The notes beneath the pieces are model-generated. The model had not been told where the DNA came from, did no database searches, and saw nothing but the letters and a program-made list of their open reading frames with translations. A stretch of 40,894 nt of DNA from Planctomycetota bacterium (lineage in GTDB: Bacteria > Planctomycetota > Phycisphaerae > Phycisphaerales > SM1A02): assembly GCA_022560875.1 (NCBI GenBank), contig JADFSH010000018.1, positions 1 to 40,894 of the forward strand. The letters are read 5' to 3'. The translations under genes and the position numbers were made by a program. Positions 16,863 to 25,519 of this stretch are shown in pieces; positions within the stretch are counted from its first letter, which is position 1, and every line of letters starts with the position of its first letter.

Positions 16863-18337
16863 TGAACGCCCGCCTGATGAAACTGTCTGGCCACTTGCCA
16901 GACCGGACCGGCCCCCATGATGACCACGAGATCGCCCGCCCGACAGATGGATTCAAGATGCTCGACGATGGCCTCAAACGGATAGAGATGCTTCGCCGAT
17001 ACGCCGCGCTCCCGCAGGCGATCAACGAGATCCTGGGCGTTCACGCGATGCTTCTCTTGTTCCGAATCACGTACGAAGTATATCTGGGGAACAATGACTT
17101 CGTCGGCGCAGGAAAAACTCTGAGCGAATTGCTCGAGCAGAAACCGGGTCCGACTGTGCTGGTGGGGTTGAAACACACAAATGAGACGGTCGGGCGATTC
17201 CGCATCGCGTAGCGCCTTGAGGGTCATTTCGATTTCCGTGGGATGGTGGCCGTAATCGTCGTAAATGACGACTTCGCCGCCATCGACGACACGGCTCCCC
17301 AGCCTTTGCATACGCCGGTCGAGCCCCTGGAATGAAGTGAGGGCGGATGCGATCTCTTCCCAACTCGCGCCGAAATTGTGGGCGAGGATTGCCGCAGCGC
17401 TGTAGTTCAGCGCATTATGCGCACCGGGCAAGGCGGCATTCCATTGTGAAAGCCTGAGACCATTCTGAAGCAGGGTCACCTGCCTTGCCGTTGCATCGTA
17501 GAGAACCTGATAGTCCGCCTCGGGATGATATCCGAAGGTCTCGACCGCACACGACAGCCCGGATGCGACGTGCCTTCGATGAGCGCCTTCATGGGCGATG
17601 AGCAGTCGGCCGCCATCCGATTCAGGGGGAACCTGCTTCGCGAAACTGGCGAATGCTTCGATGATCGCATCCAGCGAACCGTACACATCGAGGTGGTCTT
17701 CTTCGATGTTGTTGATCAGCGCGATGGTGGGGCGATGGTTGTGAAACGACCGGTTGAACTCACAGGCTTCGCAAACCAGGATGCCCGGCCGGCCGGCCAT
17801 GGGGCCATTGCCGGGGATATGTGTCGCGCCGGTCCGACTTCCCCCCCCGAGCTGCGGGCAGGTGGCCCCGATGATGAATCCCGGATCGAGTCCCGCCTCG
17901 ACGAGTATGTGACAAAGCATGGCGGAAGTGGTGCTCTTGCCGTGTGTGCCCGCAAGACTGACGGAAGTGTGATCCTCCTGGATCATACCCAGAGCCTCGG
18001 AGTAGGTAATCACGTTGATACCCCGCTCCTGAGCGGCAAGCAACTCCGGATGATCCGGCTTGATCGCCGCCGATGCGATCACGAGGTCGCACTGGCCGGG
18101 AAATTCCGCGGCGGATTGCTCGTAACTGATTGGGATTCCTTCCCGAGACAGCATGTCCGTAAGCTCACTTGAGGCGGAATCCGACCCGCTGCAGATCGCC
18201 CCGCTCTGGTGGAGCAAACGAGCCAGGCCGCTCATGCCGCAGCCCCCGATACCCACAAAATGGACCATCATCCCGGCGAAACGACGGTCAGGGTCATGTT
18301 CGAGGGCGTGGGTCGGGTTGGCGGGAATGGCGCTCAT
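16856..18337 (-). CDS. murC: UDP-N-acetylmuramate--L-alanine ligase
   Basis: A 493-residue Mur ligase that adds L-Ala to UDP-MurNAc with ATP. Motifs in order are GIGGCGMSG (29-37, nucleotide-sugar binding), GTHGKSTT (130-137, ATP P-loop), INNIEEDHLD (208-217), DDYGHHPTEI (360-369) and FQPHQHSRT (about 389-397), i.e. all three domains. Start at ATG 18337 gives the expected short N-terminus; an open extension to 18877 on the same strand is antisense to the response regulator and has no similarity. No Shine-Dalgarno sequence precedes it, but TAGAAT lies 8 nt upstream (see promoter entry). It is the first gene of the murC-murB-ddl(-ftsQ) block. Confidence 0.95.
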   Translation of the reverse strand: MSAIPANPTHALEHDPDRRFAGMMVHFVGIGGCGMSGLARLLHQSGAICSGSDSASSELTDMLSREGIPISYEQSAAEFPGQCDLVIASAAIKPDHPELLAAQERGINVITYSEALGMIQEDHTSVSLAGTHGKSTTSAMLCHILVEAGLDPGFIIGATCPQLGGGSRTGATHIPGNGPMAGRPGILVCEACEFNRSFHNHRPTIALINNIEEDHLDVYGSLDAIIEAFASFAKQVPPESDGGRLLIAHEGAHRRHVASGLSCAVETFGYHPEADYQVLYDATARQVTLLQNGLRLSQWNAALPGAHNALNYSAAAILAHNFGASWEEIASALTSFQGLDRRMQRLGSRVVDGGEVVIYDDYGHHPTEIEMTLKALRDAESPDRLICVFQPHQHSRTRFLLEQFAQSFSCADEVIVPQIYFVRDSEQEKHRVNAQDLVDRLRERGVSAKHLYPFEAIVEHLESICRAGDLVVIMGAGPVWQVARQFHQAGVQC

Positions 18338-18345
18338 GGATACTG

Positions 18346-18351
18346 ATTCTA
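18346..18351 (-). promoter_or_regulatory. -10 box TAGAAT for leaderless murC transcript
   Basis: On the minus strand TAGAAT stands 8 nt before the murC ATG. Transcription normally begins 6-8 nt after the -10 box, so the mRNA would begin at or next to the start codon. No Shine-Dalgarno sequence is present, which fits. No clear -35 box was found. Confidence 0.5.
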
Positions 18352-18435
18352 TCGACCTGAATCGGCTCGACGCGGCAGGAGACAACCTGTCGGGGGGCTT
18401 GTTGATTCCGGCAACCTTTTCCCGCCCGAAGGTAC

Positions 18436-18441
18436 TAGAAT
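18436..18441 (+). promoter_or_regulatory. -10 box TAGAAT for leaderless response-regulator transcript
   Basis: TAGAAT (within TACTAGAAT) lies 7 nt before ATG 18449; the short spacer CCCCGCC has no Shine-Dalgarno sequence. It mirrors the box in front of the divergent murC gene 85 nt away. Confidence 0.5.
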
Positions 18442-18448
18442 CCCCGCC

Positions 18449-19831
18449 ATGAAAGCAACATCCCAAAAGGCGGATCTTCACGCACAAATCCTGATTGTCG
18501 ATGACGAGGCTGACCACGCCGAAGTTATGGCGGAAGCTCTGAGCAGGCTGGGACACATCTGTACCATCGTGCACAGCCTTGCTGAAGCAGAGGACGAACT
18601 GATTCACGGCACATTTGACGTGGTTGTGACCGACCTGGTGATGGAAAGCGAAGACTCGGGGCTCAAGGTGCTTGAGTTGACCCAGCAACACCAGAGCGAT
18701 GCCGAGGCGATCATGGTTACGGCACATGGGGATGTGCCGACCGCCAAAGCGGCGCTGAAAGGGGGTGCCTATGACTTTATTGAGAAACCTCTCGATCTCG
18801 AAGTTTTCCGAAATCTTGTCAACCGGGCCGTAGAAACAGTCTTGCTTAGACACCTGAATCAGAGTTTGCGCGGGCAACTCGACGGAGCGTACGGCTTTGA
18901 GGGCATCATCGGCGAGTCACCGGCCATCCGTGAGGTCATCGCCACCGTCCGCCAGATCGCCCCGAGCAACATCCCGGTCCTGATCACCGGGGAGTCCGGC
19001 ACCGGCAAAGAGCTGATCGCCTTGGCGATTCACAAGCACTCGAAACAGTCGGAGAAACGATTTGTTCCCTATAACGCTGCCGGGCAGAGCGAAACGCTTC
19101 TGGAAGATCAGCTATTCGGTCATGTTCGCGGCGCATTTACAGGCGCGGATCGAGATCGCGAGGGGGTCTTTGAATATGCAAATGCGGGAACCCTGTTTCT
19201 GGATGAGATTGGCGACATGCCGCTGTCCATGCAGTCCAAGCTTCTGCGGGTTCTGGAAACAGGCGAGATCGTCCGTCTCGGGTCCAATGAAAGCCGGAAA
19301 ACGACGGTACGCTTTGTCAGTGCAACGCACCGTGACTTGAAGAAGCTCGTTGCAGAAGGAACATTCCGTGAAGATCTGTATTTCCGCATTATTGGCACTG
19401 AGATTCACATCCCCGCCCTGCGAGATCGACGAGGGGATATTCCGAGACTGGTGAGTCATGCGGCGGGAAAATATGCTACCGAACTCAACCGGACAATTCC
19501 CACCTTCACCGAACCGGCGATGATGCGACTGGTCGCGTATCACTGGCCGGGCAATGTTCGCGAACTGTTCAACGTCGTGCAGAAGATGGTGGTGATGAAC
19601 AATGAGGACGTTCTGGACGTGCGGCACGTTCCCGAAGATATTCGCGCAGGCAATAACGATGAAGTGGTCGCGACCGGCAGCTTGGCCGGGGTAGGACTGG
19701 ACAAGCTTGAAAAGGAGGCGATTCGTCAAACGCTGGCCATGACCGGCGGTAATCGTGAACAGGCCGCAAAGATGCTTGGCATCGGTGAACGGACCCTGTA
19801 TCGAAAACTCAAGGAATACGGACTCAGATAG
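18449..19831 (+). CDS. NtrC-family sigma-54-dependent response regulator
   Basis: A 460-residue three-domain activator. The receiver domain (about 13-125) has the acidic pocket D18/D19, phospho-acceptor Asp62 in VVTDLVM, Thr91 and Lys113 (IEKP). The AAA+ domain (about 152-385) has Walker A GESGTGKE (181-188), the sigma-54-contacting loop GAFTGA (228-233) and Walker B LFLDEIGDM (249-257). The Fis-type HTH occupies 433-460 (NREQAAKMLGIGERTLYRKLKEYGL). Phosphorylation by an unseen histidine kinase should allow ATP-driven opening of sigma-54 promoters. A strong sigma-54 promoter stands before flgI in this window, so flagellar control (like FlgR/FleQ) is a reasonable guess, but nitrogen or stress control cannot be excluded. 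Confidence 0.95.
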   Translation: MKATSQKADLHAQILIVDDEADHAEVMAEALSRLGHICTIVHSLAEAEDELIHGTFDVVVTDLVMESEDSGLKVLELTQQHQSDAEAIMVTAHGDVPTAKAALKGGAYDFIEKPLDLEVFRNLVNRAVETVLLRHLNQSLRGQLDGAYGFEGIIGESPAIREVIATVRQIAPSNIPVLITGESGTGKELIALAIHKHSKQSEKRFVPYNAAGQSETLLEDQLFGHVRGAFTGADRDREGVFEYANAGTLFLDEIGDMPLSMQSKLLRVLETGEIVRLGSNESRKTTVRFVSATHRDLKKLVAEGTFREDLYFRIIGTEIHIPALRDRRGDIPRLVSHAAGKYATELNRTIPTFTEPAMMRLVAYHWPGNVRELFNVVQKMVVMNNEDVLDVRHVPEDIRAGNNDEVVATGSLAGVGLDKLEKEAIRQTLAMTGGNREQAAKMLGIGERTLYRKLKEYGLR

Positions 19832-19903
19832 CCATGATCCCATATCAGGTCAGGCCATAACTCTTGCTGACCGTGGCCCTCTTCTGCCGAGAATATTCTC
19901 CCT

Positions 19904-21535
19904 ATGCCCCTGTTGCTGTTTCGCTACATTCTCCGGGATCTGTTCCGAGTGGTCATGCTGACTACGGCGGTGCTGGTGTCGGTGATCGCTTTCGGGGCGG
20001 CGATACGCCCGTTGGCGGAAGATCAAATCCTCGGACCCGGAAAGATCGCCGTCTACATCATACTTGCGACCGTACCCATGCTTCAATTCGCGTTACCGTT
20101 TGCCGCGGGGTTTGCTTCGACAATTACCTTTCATCGTATGACCAGTGACAACGAGTTTGTCGCTATTGCCGCAAGTGGAATCAGCTATCGAAAGGTTCTT
20201 TTTCCCGTCATTCTGCTGGGTCTCATTCTGACCGGGGTGATGGTCTTTCTCACGCAATCGATGATTCCAAAATTCTGGGGTTTCATGGAAGCGGCAATCA
20301 CGCGCGATGTGACCGAGATTTTTCAACGGAAGATTGATAACGGCCAGCCGGTCGCCATCGGGAAGATGCTTATTTATGCGGACAAAATCATCCCAATGAA
20401 AAATCCCAGCGACACTGGCGCTCAGAGTCGATTGATTCTCATTGGAGTGGTGGCGGCGGAATTGGATGACGAAGGTCGGATGGTGACCGATATCACTGCC
20501 CCTCAGGCCGCAATCGACATTTACCGGCGTCAGGATACGACCTATATCAAGCTCTTGATGACCGACACGGTGGTGTATAAAAAAGATACCGGTGAGCTAA
20601 TGCGAATGAAAATCGTCGAACCGGATGCGGTGGCGATTCCCAGTGTGATGCGTTCCCAGGCGCGGACCATGACCCGGCGACAACTTCTCGATTTGCGTAC
20701 GCATCCGGAGGGATACGCGAACATCCAGACTCTCAAGGTCAATCTTGCTGATGCCCTGATCGATGATGAAATCTGGTCGGAAATCAATCGCCGGTTGCGG
20801 AATTCAGGACGCATCATTTTCCGCGATACGGTGATTCCGGATCGGCGTTACGTCATCACGGCAGACGGCATCAAAGACGGGCGTTTTCATTTTTCCGACG
20901 ACAGGAGCATCGAACTGGTTCAGGAGGATGGCTATTTCACCAGCCGGCGATACTTGGGAAACCATGTCACCCTTCGACGCATACCCGAAATGTTCACGAG
21001 CACACCTCGTTTTGAACTGCTGCTTTTCGATGTCGAGGTGACAGTTTTCTCCCCGTCCGACGACGAGCCCGCCACCAACTTTCGCAAGCGTATCACGCTC
21101 AACACGATCTCGATCGACATCATCGCGAGTGAAAAACTCGCAGAAATGCCGCTGAAATCAGTGCTCGAACGGGCGAGATCGCGCCACCAGGAGAATCAGA
21201 GCATCGACAGCATTGTTCATGAGCTGGATGTGACCATGCAAAGGCTGCAGTGGGAAATTTCTGCGCGATTGCTGAAGCGCTACGCCCTGTCGGTGACGGC
21301 GGCGTTGCTGCTGGTACTGGGATCGGTTCTGGCGATGTGGCTGAAACAATCGCAGCCCCTCATCATCTACTTGTTGGCATTCATGCCTTCAGTCTTGGAT
21401 CTCATTCTCATTTCCGGCGGTGAGCAGATGATGCGCGATGGAAATATCACCATCGGAAAAATCGTCATGTGGACGGGCAATACGATTCTTCTGGGTATCA
21501 TTTTCATAACCTTTAAGAGGTTGGCGAGACACTGA
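19904..21535 (+). CDS. lptF: LptF/LptG-family permease, enlarged periplasmic domain
   Basis: A 543-residue YjgP/YjgQ-type protein. The N-terminal half has three TM helices (about 10-35, 45-75 and 95-120, including the family-like FVAIAASGISYRKVLFPVI loop). A periplasmic region of about 300 residues follows, then three C-terminal TMs (about 455-475, 485-505 and 515-540). Typical LptF/LptG have about 360 residues, so the periplasmic part is roughly 150-180 residues longer than usual. LptFG with LptB extract lipopolysaccharide from the inner membrane and pass it to the LptC/LptA bridge. It is called lptF from its position before lptG; the two cannot be told apart by sequence alone. The ATG has no obvious Shine-Dalgarno sequence; GAATATTCT lies just upstream. 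Confidence 0.85.
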   Translation: MPLLLFRYILRDLFRVVMLTTAVLVSVIAFGAAIRPLAEDQILGPGKIAVYIILATVPMLQFALPFAAGFASTITFHRMTSDNEFVAIAASGISYRKVLFPVILLGLILTGVMVFLTQSMIPKFWGFMEAAITRDVTEIFQRKIDNGQPVAIGKMLIYADKIIPMKNPSDTGAQSRLILIGVVAAELDDEGRMVTDITAPQAAIDIYRRQDTTYIKLLMTDTVVYKKDTGELMRMKIVEPDAVAIPSVMRSQARTMTRRQLLDLRTHPEGYANIQTLKVNLADALIDDEIWSEINRRLRNSGRIIFRDTVIPDRRYVITADGIKDGRFHFSDDRSIELVQEDGYFTSRRYLGNHVTLRRIPEMFTSTPRFELLLFDVEVTVFSPSDDEPATNFRKRITLNTISIDIIASEKLAEMPLKSVLERARSRHQENQSIDSIVHELDVTMQRLQWEISARLLKRYALSVTAALLLVLGSVLAMWLKQSQPLIIYLLAFMPSVLDLILISGGEQMMRDGNITIGKIVMWTGNTILLGIIFITFKRLARH

Positions 21536-21546
21536 CGGAACCTCGA

Positions 21547-22674
21547 ATGCAGATCATCGACCGTTACATACTGACCCGCTTCCTCTCGAACTTTGTCATT
21601 CTATTCTCATTGCTCTATATCTTTGCGGTTGCGATTGACCTGATTCTCAATCTCGATGAGTTTGTTGATGCCGCCCGGGATGACGCGGGCGAGGATACGG
21701 GACGACTGCGTTATCTGTTGATCCTCTCGGGTATGATCATCGATTTACAGGCTCCGAAGTTCTTCCAATTTTATGCCTATCTTCATGGGCTCCTGGCCAT
21801 CGCGGCGATGGGATTCACCCTCGCGCAGATGCATAAATTCCGCGAACTCGTTGCCGTTCTCGCCTCAGGGGTGAGCCTGCAGCGGATTGCCATGCCGTTT
21901 ATCGTGGGGATGTTCCTCATCAGCCTTGCCCAGCTTGCCAATCAGGAATTCTTTCTGCCTCGGGTCGCCCCGCTCCTGTTGCGCTCACACGGCGGCATCG
22001 GTAAGACCGGTCTGGACTCGTTTCCCGTGACCTTTGCCAAGGACGGCAAGGGAAATCTTCTTCAGGCGCCGCAATTCGATCCCGGCACCAACCGGCTTCA
22101 CTATCCGACATTTTTGCAACGCACCCAACTGGGCATTACGTCAGTGAGAATATCCGCCGACTATGCGGAATGGGATGGGAATCGCAAGGGATGGCGTCTG
22201 AACAATGGCATCGCCATCGCCGTTGCCTCGACTCAGGACACCGCCGCGGATGAGGCCGTCCTTCGGAAATCGATAAATTTTCACCCCTCGGAAATTTCTC
22301 CCCAAACCCTGATTGTCAGTCGATACTCTCAGTTCGCCGGGATGCTCAGTCTCAGGCAGATCAATGAAATGCTCAAGACTCCCGAGGCGATAGATGCTGC
22401 GGCTCTGACCCGGCATCGCTTCTCGCGGTTTTCGACGGTGATGATCAACATCCTGGTGTTGGTCATTACCCTGCCGTCTTTCCTGCTCCGCGAACCTGCC
22501 AATCTGCTTGTGCAAAGCGTTATATGCGCAGGATTGGCAATACCCTGCATGTTCGGCGCCTTGTTGGGGATGATGGTCACTCTACCCGGCATTTCGCCGG
22601 CGGCCAGTGTGTTTCTGCCCGCCTTTATCCTGATCCCCGTCGCCCTGGCCCGTGTGACGTTTATCAAGACGTAA
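21547..22674 (+). CDS. lptG: LptF/LptG-family permease of normal length
   Basis: A 375-residue member of the same family, 11 nt after the previous gene. It starts with the typical QIIDRYILTRFLSNFVILFSLLYIFAV first TM; then come TMs near 60-85 and 105-130 with KFRELVAVLASGVSLQRIAMPF (the conserved coupling-helix region), a periplasmic jellyroll (about 145-275) and three C-terminal TMs (about 300-320, 325-345 and 350-372). The pair implies an outer membrane with LPS or a similar lipid. It converges with the minus-strand ABC permease gene, with only 5 nt between them and no terminator. Confidence 0.88.
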   Translation: MQIIDRYILTRFLSNFVILFSLLYIFAVAIDLILNLDEFVDAARDDAGEDTGRLRYLLILSGMIIDLQAPKFFQFYAYLHGLLAIAAMGFTLAQMHKFRELVAVLASGVSLQRIAMPFIVGMFLISLAQLANQEFFLPRVAPLLLRSHGGIGKTGLDSFPVTFAKDGKGNLLQAPQFDPGTNRLHYPTFLQRTQLGITSVRISADYAEWDGNRKGWRLNNGIAIAVASTQDTAADEAVLRKSINFHPSEISPQTLIVSRYSQFAGMLSLRQINEMLKTPEAIDAAALTRHRFSRFSTVMINILVLVITLPSFLLREPANLLVQSVICAGLAIPCMFGALLGMMVTLPGISPAASVFLPAFILIPVALARVTFIKT

Positions 22675-22679
22675 TTGGT

Positions 22680-23447
22680 TCAGGATACGCGGCGATTTGG
22701 TCGGGCGATGATAAAGGTGGCGACGCCCATCATTGCCCCGGCAAAAAGGATTGTAAGCATGATTGGAAACGCAGCGCTCTGATCCAGGATGGGGTTACGT
22801 ATCGATTGCGTACACCATGTCAGGGGATTGACCTGCATCAGGATGCTCATCCAGCCTGCCGTCCCCTGGGCGGGAAAAAACGCCCCGGAGAGCATCCACA
22901 TGGGAAGGAACAGCAGGTTCATCACGGCATGGAATCCGGCCGTGGTCTCGCTGCGCCAGGCGAAGGCGATGCCCATCGCGGTCATGGCGAAGCAGGTCAG
23001 GCCGAGCGCAAACAGGGTGAGCAGGATATTGCCGAACGCCACGTCGATCCCCAGAAGAGGAATGGTCAGAATCAGGGCTGCCGCCTGAATCCACGCCACC
23101 AGCGCGCCGCCCACGATTTTTCCCAGAGCGATTGCCCAGCGCGGACTCGGTGAGACCAGCACCGACTGCAACCAGCCATCCCGGCGATCTTCAATAAGAG
23201 AAATGCTCGAAAAGATTGCGGCAAAGACCGCGACCAGCGTCATGACCCCGGGCAGGAGAAACGCCGGATAATTGATGTCGCCAAGTTGTTCGGGTCGGAT
23301 TGAACGGGCAAATCCGCTGGCCATGAACATCCACAGCAGGACCGGGGTGCCGATCGCCGCCGCAATGCGCATCGGTTGGCGGGCGAACCTGATCAGCTCT
23401 CGCCGACAGAGAACCGCAGCGACGGTCAGGCCGGACGTCTTGTTCAT
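22680..23447 (-). CDS. ABC-2 type transporter permease
   Basis: A 255-residue inner-membrane protein with six TM helices in the ABC-2 pattern: an amphipathic N-terminal RRELIRFARQPMRI, then segments such as LLPGVMTLVAVFAAIFSSISLIEDRRDGWLQSVLVSP, where the EDRRDGWLQSVLVSP loop is the family signature. It overlaps the ATPase gene by 4 nt and must form a complex with it. The transported substrate is not evident; relatives export polysaccharides, lipids, drugs, sodium or proteins. Confidence 0.9.
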   Translation of the reverse strand: MNKTSGLTVAAVLCRRELIRFARQPMRIAAAIGTPVLLWMFMASGFARSIRPEQLGDINYPAFLLPGVMTLVAVFAAIFSSISLIEDRRDGWLQSVLVSPSPRWAIALGKIVGGALVAWIQAAALILTIPLLGIDVAFGNILLTLFALGLTCFAMTAMGIAFAWRSETTAGFHAVMNLLFLPMWMLSGAFFPAQGTAGWMSILMQVNPLTWCTQSIRNPILDQSAAFPIMLTILFAGAMMGVATFIIARPNRRVS

Positions 23448-24433
23448 GAATGTTCCCCCGGTTCATCCTCACCCAGACGCACCCCCGTCAATTGCTCGAA
23501 CACGTCCGCAAGGGTGGGCGGGGCAATGGAATATGGTACGTTCGTATGGATAAGCTCTGAGGCCATGCGGGATGCCTGGTCCTGGTCATCCTTGAGGGGT
23601 CGCCACCAGCCATTGCCGGTCTGGGTCCACTCACCCGCATCAGAAGCGGGGGGCGTCCAGCTTCCGTCGTATACGGTCACGCGGCGACAGCCAACCTGGT
23701 CACGCAGGGCGGTCGGAGAATCGTCCGCGACGATTTTCCCCTTGTGCATGAACACCACCCGTTCCATGCGATCCGCTTCGTCAATCAGATGCGTGCTCAT
23801 GAGGAGCGTAAGGCCTTCTTCGAGGTGTCGAATTTTCAGCGTTTCGAGGAACGACTCACGCGCTGAAGGATCGAGGCCCACGGTCGGTTCGTCGAGTATG
23901 AGCAGTTTTGGCTTGTGAAGCAACGCGCGACAAAGATCGACGCGACGCGCTAAGCCTTTTGAAAGCGTTTTCACCAGTTCGCCGTGACGGTCCGAAATGC
24001 CGGCTTTTTCCAGTTCCTCGTCAATGATGTGCCGGCATTGCGATCCGGTGATCCCGTAGAGGCTCGCTTGATCGCGGAGATTCTCCCGCACCGTCATGTG
24101 AGGGTCGAGACCTTCGGATTGAAAGACAACACCGAGTATTCGACGGATCTCATCAATGCGCGATGAGCCGAAGGCGTGTACGCTTCCACTGTCGGGAGGA
24201 AGTATGCCGCTTATTATTTTCATGAGAGTGGATTTTCCGCTCCCATTGGGGCCAAGCAGGGCGATGGCATTGCCGGCGGGAACGATCAATGAAACGCCAT
24301 TGAGCGCCTTGTGGGCAGGTTGCTTGCGTCGCGGGGGATAGGTGAAATGCAGATTTTCAACCTGCAGCGCGTCGATTGACTGACTCTCCGGTTCCGGACT
24401 GTTCTGGGTTTTATTTTCCGCGACCGCTGGCAT
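23444..24433 (-). CDS. ABC transporter ATP-binding protein (NatA/CcmA-like)
   Basis: A 329-residue cytoplasmic ATPase. Walker A GPNGSGKST (61-69), Q-loop Gln105, the signature LSKGL (157-161, the variant usual for ABC-2 exporters), Walker B LLILDEP (177-183) and the H-loop in LMSTH are all present. About 25 residues precede the core, and a C-terminal extension of about 80 residues (after VADDSPTALRDQ) includes a Trp-rich stretch (GSWTPPASDAGEWTQTGNGWW). It starts 8 nt after the lipoprotein gene and overlaps the permease gene, so all three form one operon. Confidence 0.93.
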   Translation of the reverse strand: MPAVAENKTQNSPEPESQSIDALQVENLHFTYPPRRKQPAHKALNGVSLIVPAGNAIALLGPNGSGKSTLMKIISGILPPDSGSVHAFGSSRIDEIRRILGVVFQSEGLDPHMTVRENLRDQASLYGITGSQCRHIIDEELEKAGISDRHGELVKTLSKGLARRVDLCRALLHKPKLLILDEPTVGLDPSARESFLETLKIRHLEEGLTLLMSTHLIDEADRMERVVFMHKGKIVADDSPTALRDQVGCRRVTVYDGSWTPPASDAGEWTQTGNGWWRPLKDDQDQASRMASELIHTNVPYSIAPPTLADVFEQLTGVRLGEDEPGEHS

Positions 24434-24441
24434 GTCAAAGG

Positions 24442-25464
24442 TTATTCCTGGGATTGAACAGATCGGAGATACGCTTCAAAACTTTTCCGTAAGGACTCGT
24501 CAATAAAATGAATCGTCACATTGGAAAGGAGTCGTTCGGCCAATTGTTCCATGAGCCTGCGTTCCTGGTTGAGCCGGGTCAGGTGAATGAGATCGGGCCG
24601 AATTTCCTCGAAGTCTATCTCCTCCTTTTCGATGACCCTGACCAGTTGAATCAACACATACAGATTATCGAGCAAGATGGGATTGGAAGTCCCACCTAGG
24701 GGTAGTTTCCATACCGCATCGCGGAAAGAGAGAGGATACCCCGGATCCTCTCGACTGATCGGTTCCAGCAGCCCGCCACGGGCGGAACTGAAATCGGCCG
24801 AAAGCTCGACCGCCACATCGCCGAAAAATTCACCACCACGTATCCGATCCAGGGCATCCCGAGCATCGGCCAGCGAATTGAGGGTGATCAATCGGACTTG
24901 CCTCTTTTCGCCATACACAAGGTCATAGGTTCGAAGCAGGTTGGATTCTGTCGTGCTGACCTGACCCTGGACCAGGGCCCGGAGCGCGGCATTTCGTCGC
25001 AGCAGCGCTGCGTATCGAACATCGCCAAGTCGTTGGCGTGCGCGAAGTTCAGTGAGCAGCCGGAAGGCAGTATTGGGATCGGGGCTCATGGTATCGGCGA
25101 GCAACTTTCGTTCCCGAGCGATGTCTTTATTAACAATGGTGATATCAGCATTGGCGAGTGCCTGATCCAGCATACGATCCAGAATCATTTCCTGAAGTGC
25201 TTGTCCACCGGACAATTCGATCAACAGAGGTCGGAGTTTTCGCCAGTACACGTTTCGACCATTGACGATTGCAGCCGGGCGGGCGTCGAGAGGCAGACTG
25301 GCGGTTTGTTGGCCGTATTCAAGACCAGAAGACAGTTGAAAGGAGTCCAATGGATTTGGCGGCCTGGGAGTTGAAGCCTGAGGGGCGTTGCACCCGTATA
25401 AAATGATGCAAAGAATGACCGGAATCGCCGTTAGAGTGTATTGAGGGAAGGATTTTGACCACAT
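24442..25464 (-). CDS. PpiC/SurA-like peptidyl-prolyl isomerase lipoprotein
   Basis: A 340-residue lipoprotein: the lipobox ILYGC places the lipidated cysteine at residue 25. A SurA/PrsA-like N-terminal helical part (about 55-170) is followed by a parvulin-like domain (about 180-285) with RQVRLITLNSLADARDALDRIRGGEFFGDVAVELSADFSSARGGLL and SFRDAVWKLPLGGTSNPILLDNLYVLIQL, the usual parvulin order. A C-terminal helix completes it. It is likely to be a periplasmic chaperone anchored in a membrane. Being first in the operon with an ABC-2 exporter suggests that the exporter and the chaperone act on the same exported or envelope material; this is inference. Confidence 0.85.
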   Translation of the reverse strand: MWSKSFPQYTLTAIPVILCIILYGCNAPQASTPRPPNPLDSFQLSSGLEYGQQTASLPLDARPAAIVNGRNVYWRKLRPLLIELSGGQALQEMILDRMLDQALANADITIVNKDIARERKLLADTMSPDPNTAFRLLTELRARQRLGDVRYAALLRRNAALRALVQGQVSTTESNLLRTYDLVYGEKRQVRLITLNSLADARDALDRIRGGEFFGDVAVELSADFSSARGGLLEPISREDPGYPLSFRDAVWKLPLGGTSNPILLDNLYVLIQLVRVIEKEEIDFEEIRPDLIHLTRLNQERRLMEQLAERLLSNVTIHFIDESLRKSFEAYLRSVQSQE

Positions 25465-25519
25465 GGTCGTTAAGCCAATACGCTATCGGGTCCGATGTCA
25501 AATAACCTGATAGGAAGCC

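Noticed and set aside
18338-18877. A 180-residue N-terminal extension of murC
   Set aside because: It is antisense to the receiver domain of the response regulator, and MurC begins normally at 18337.
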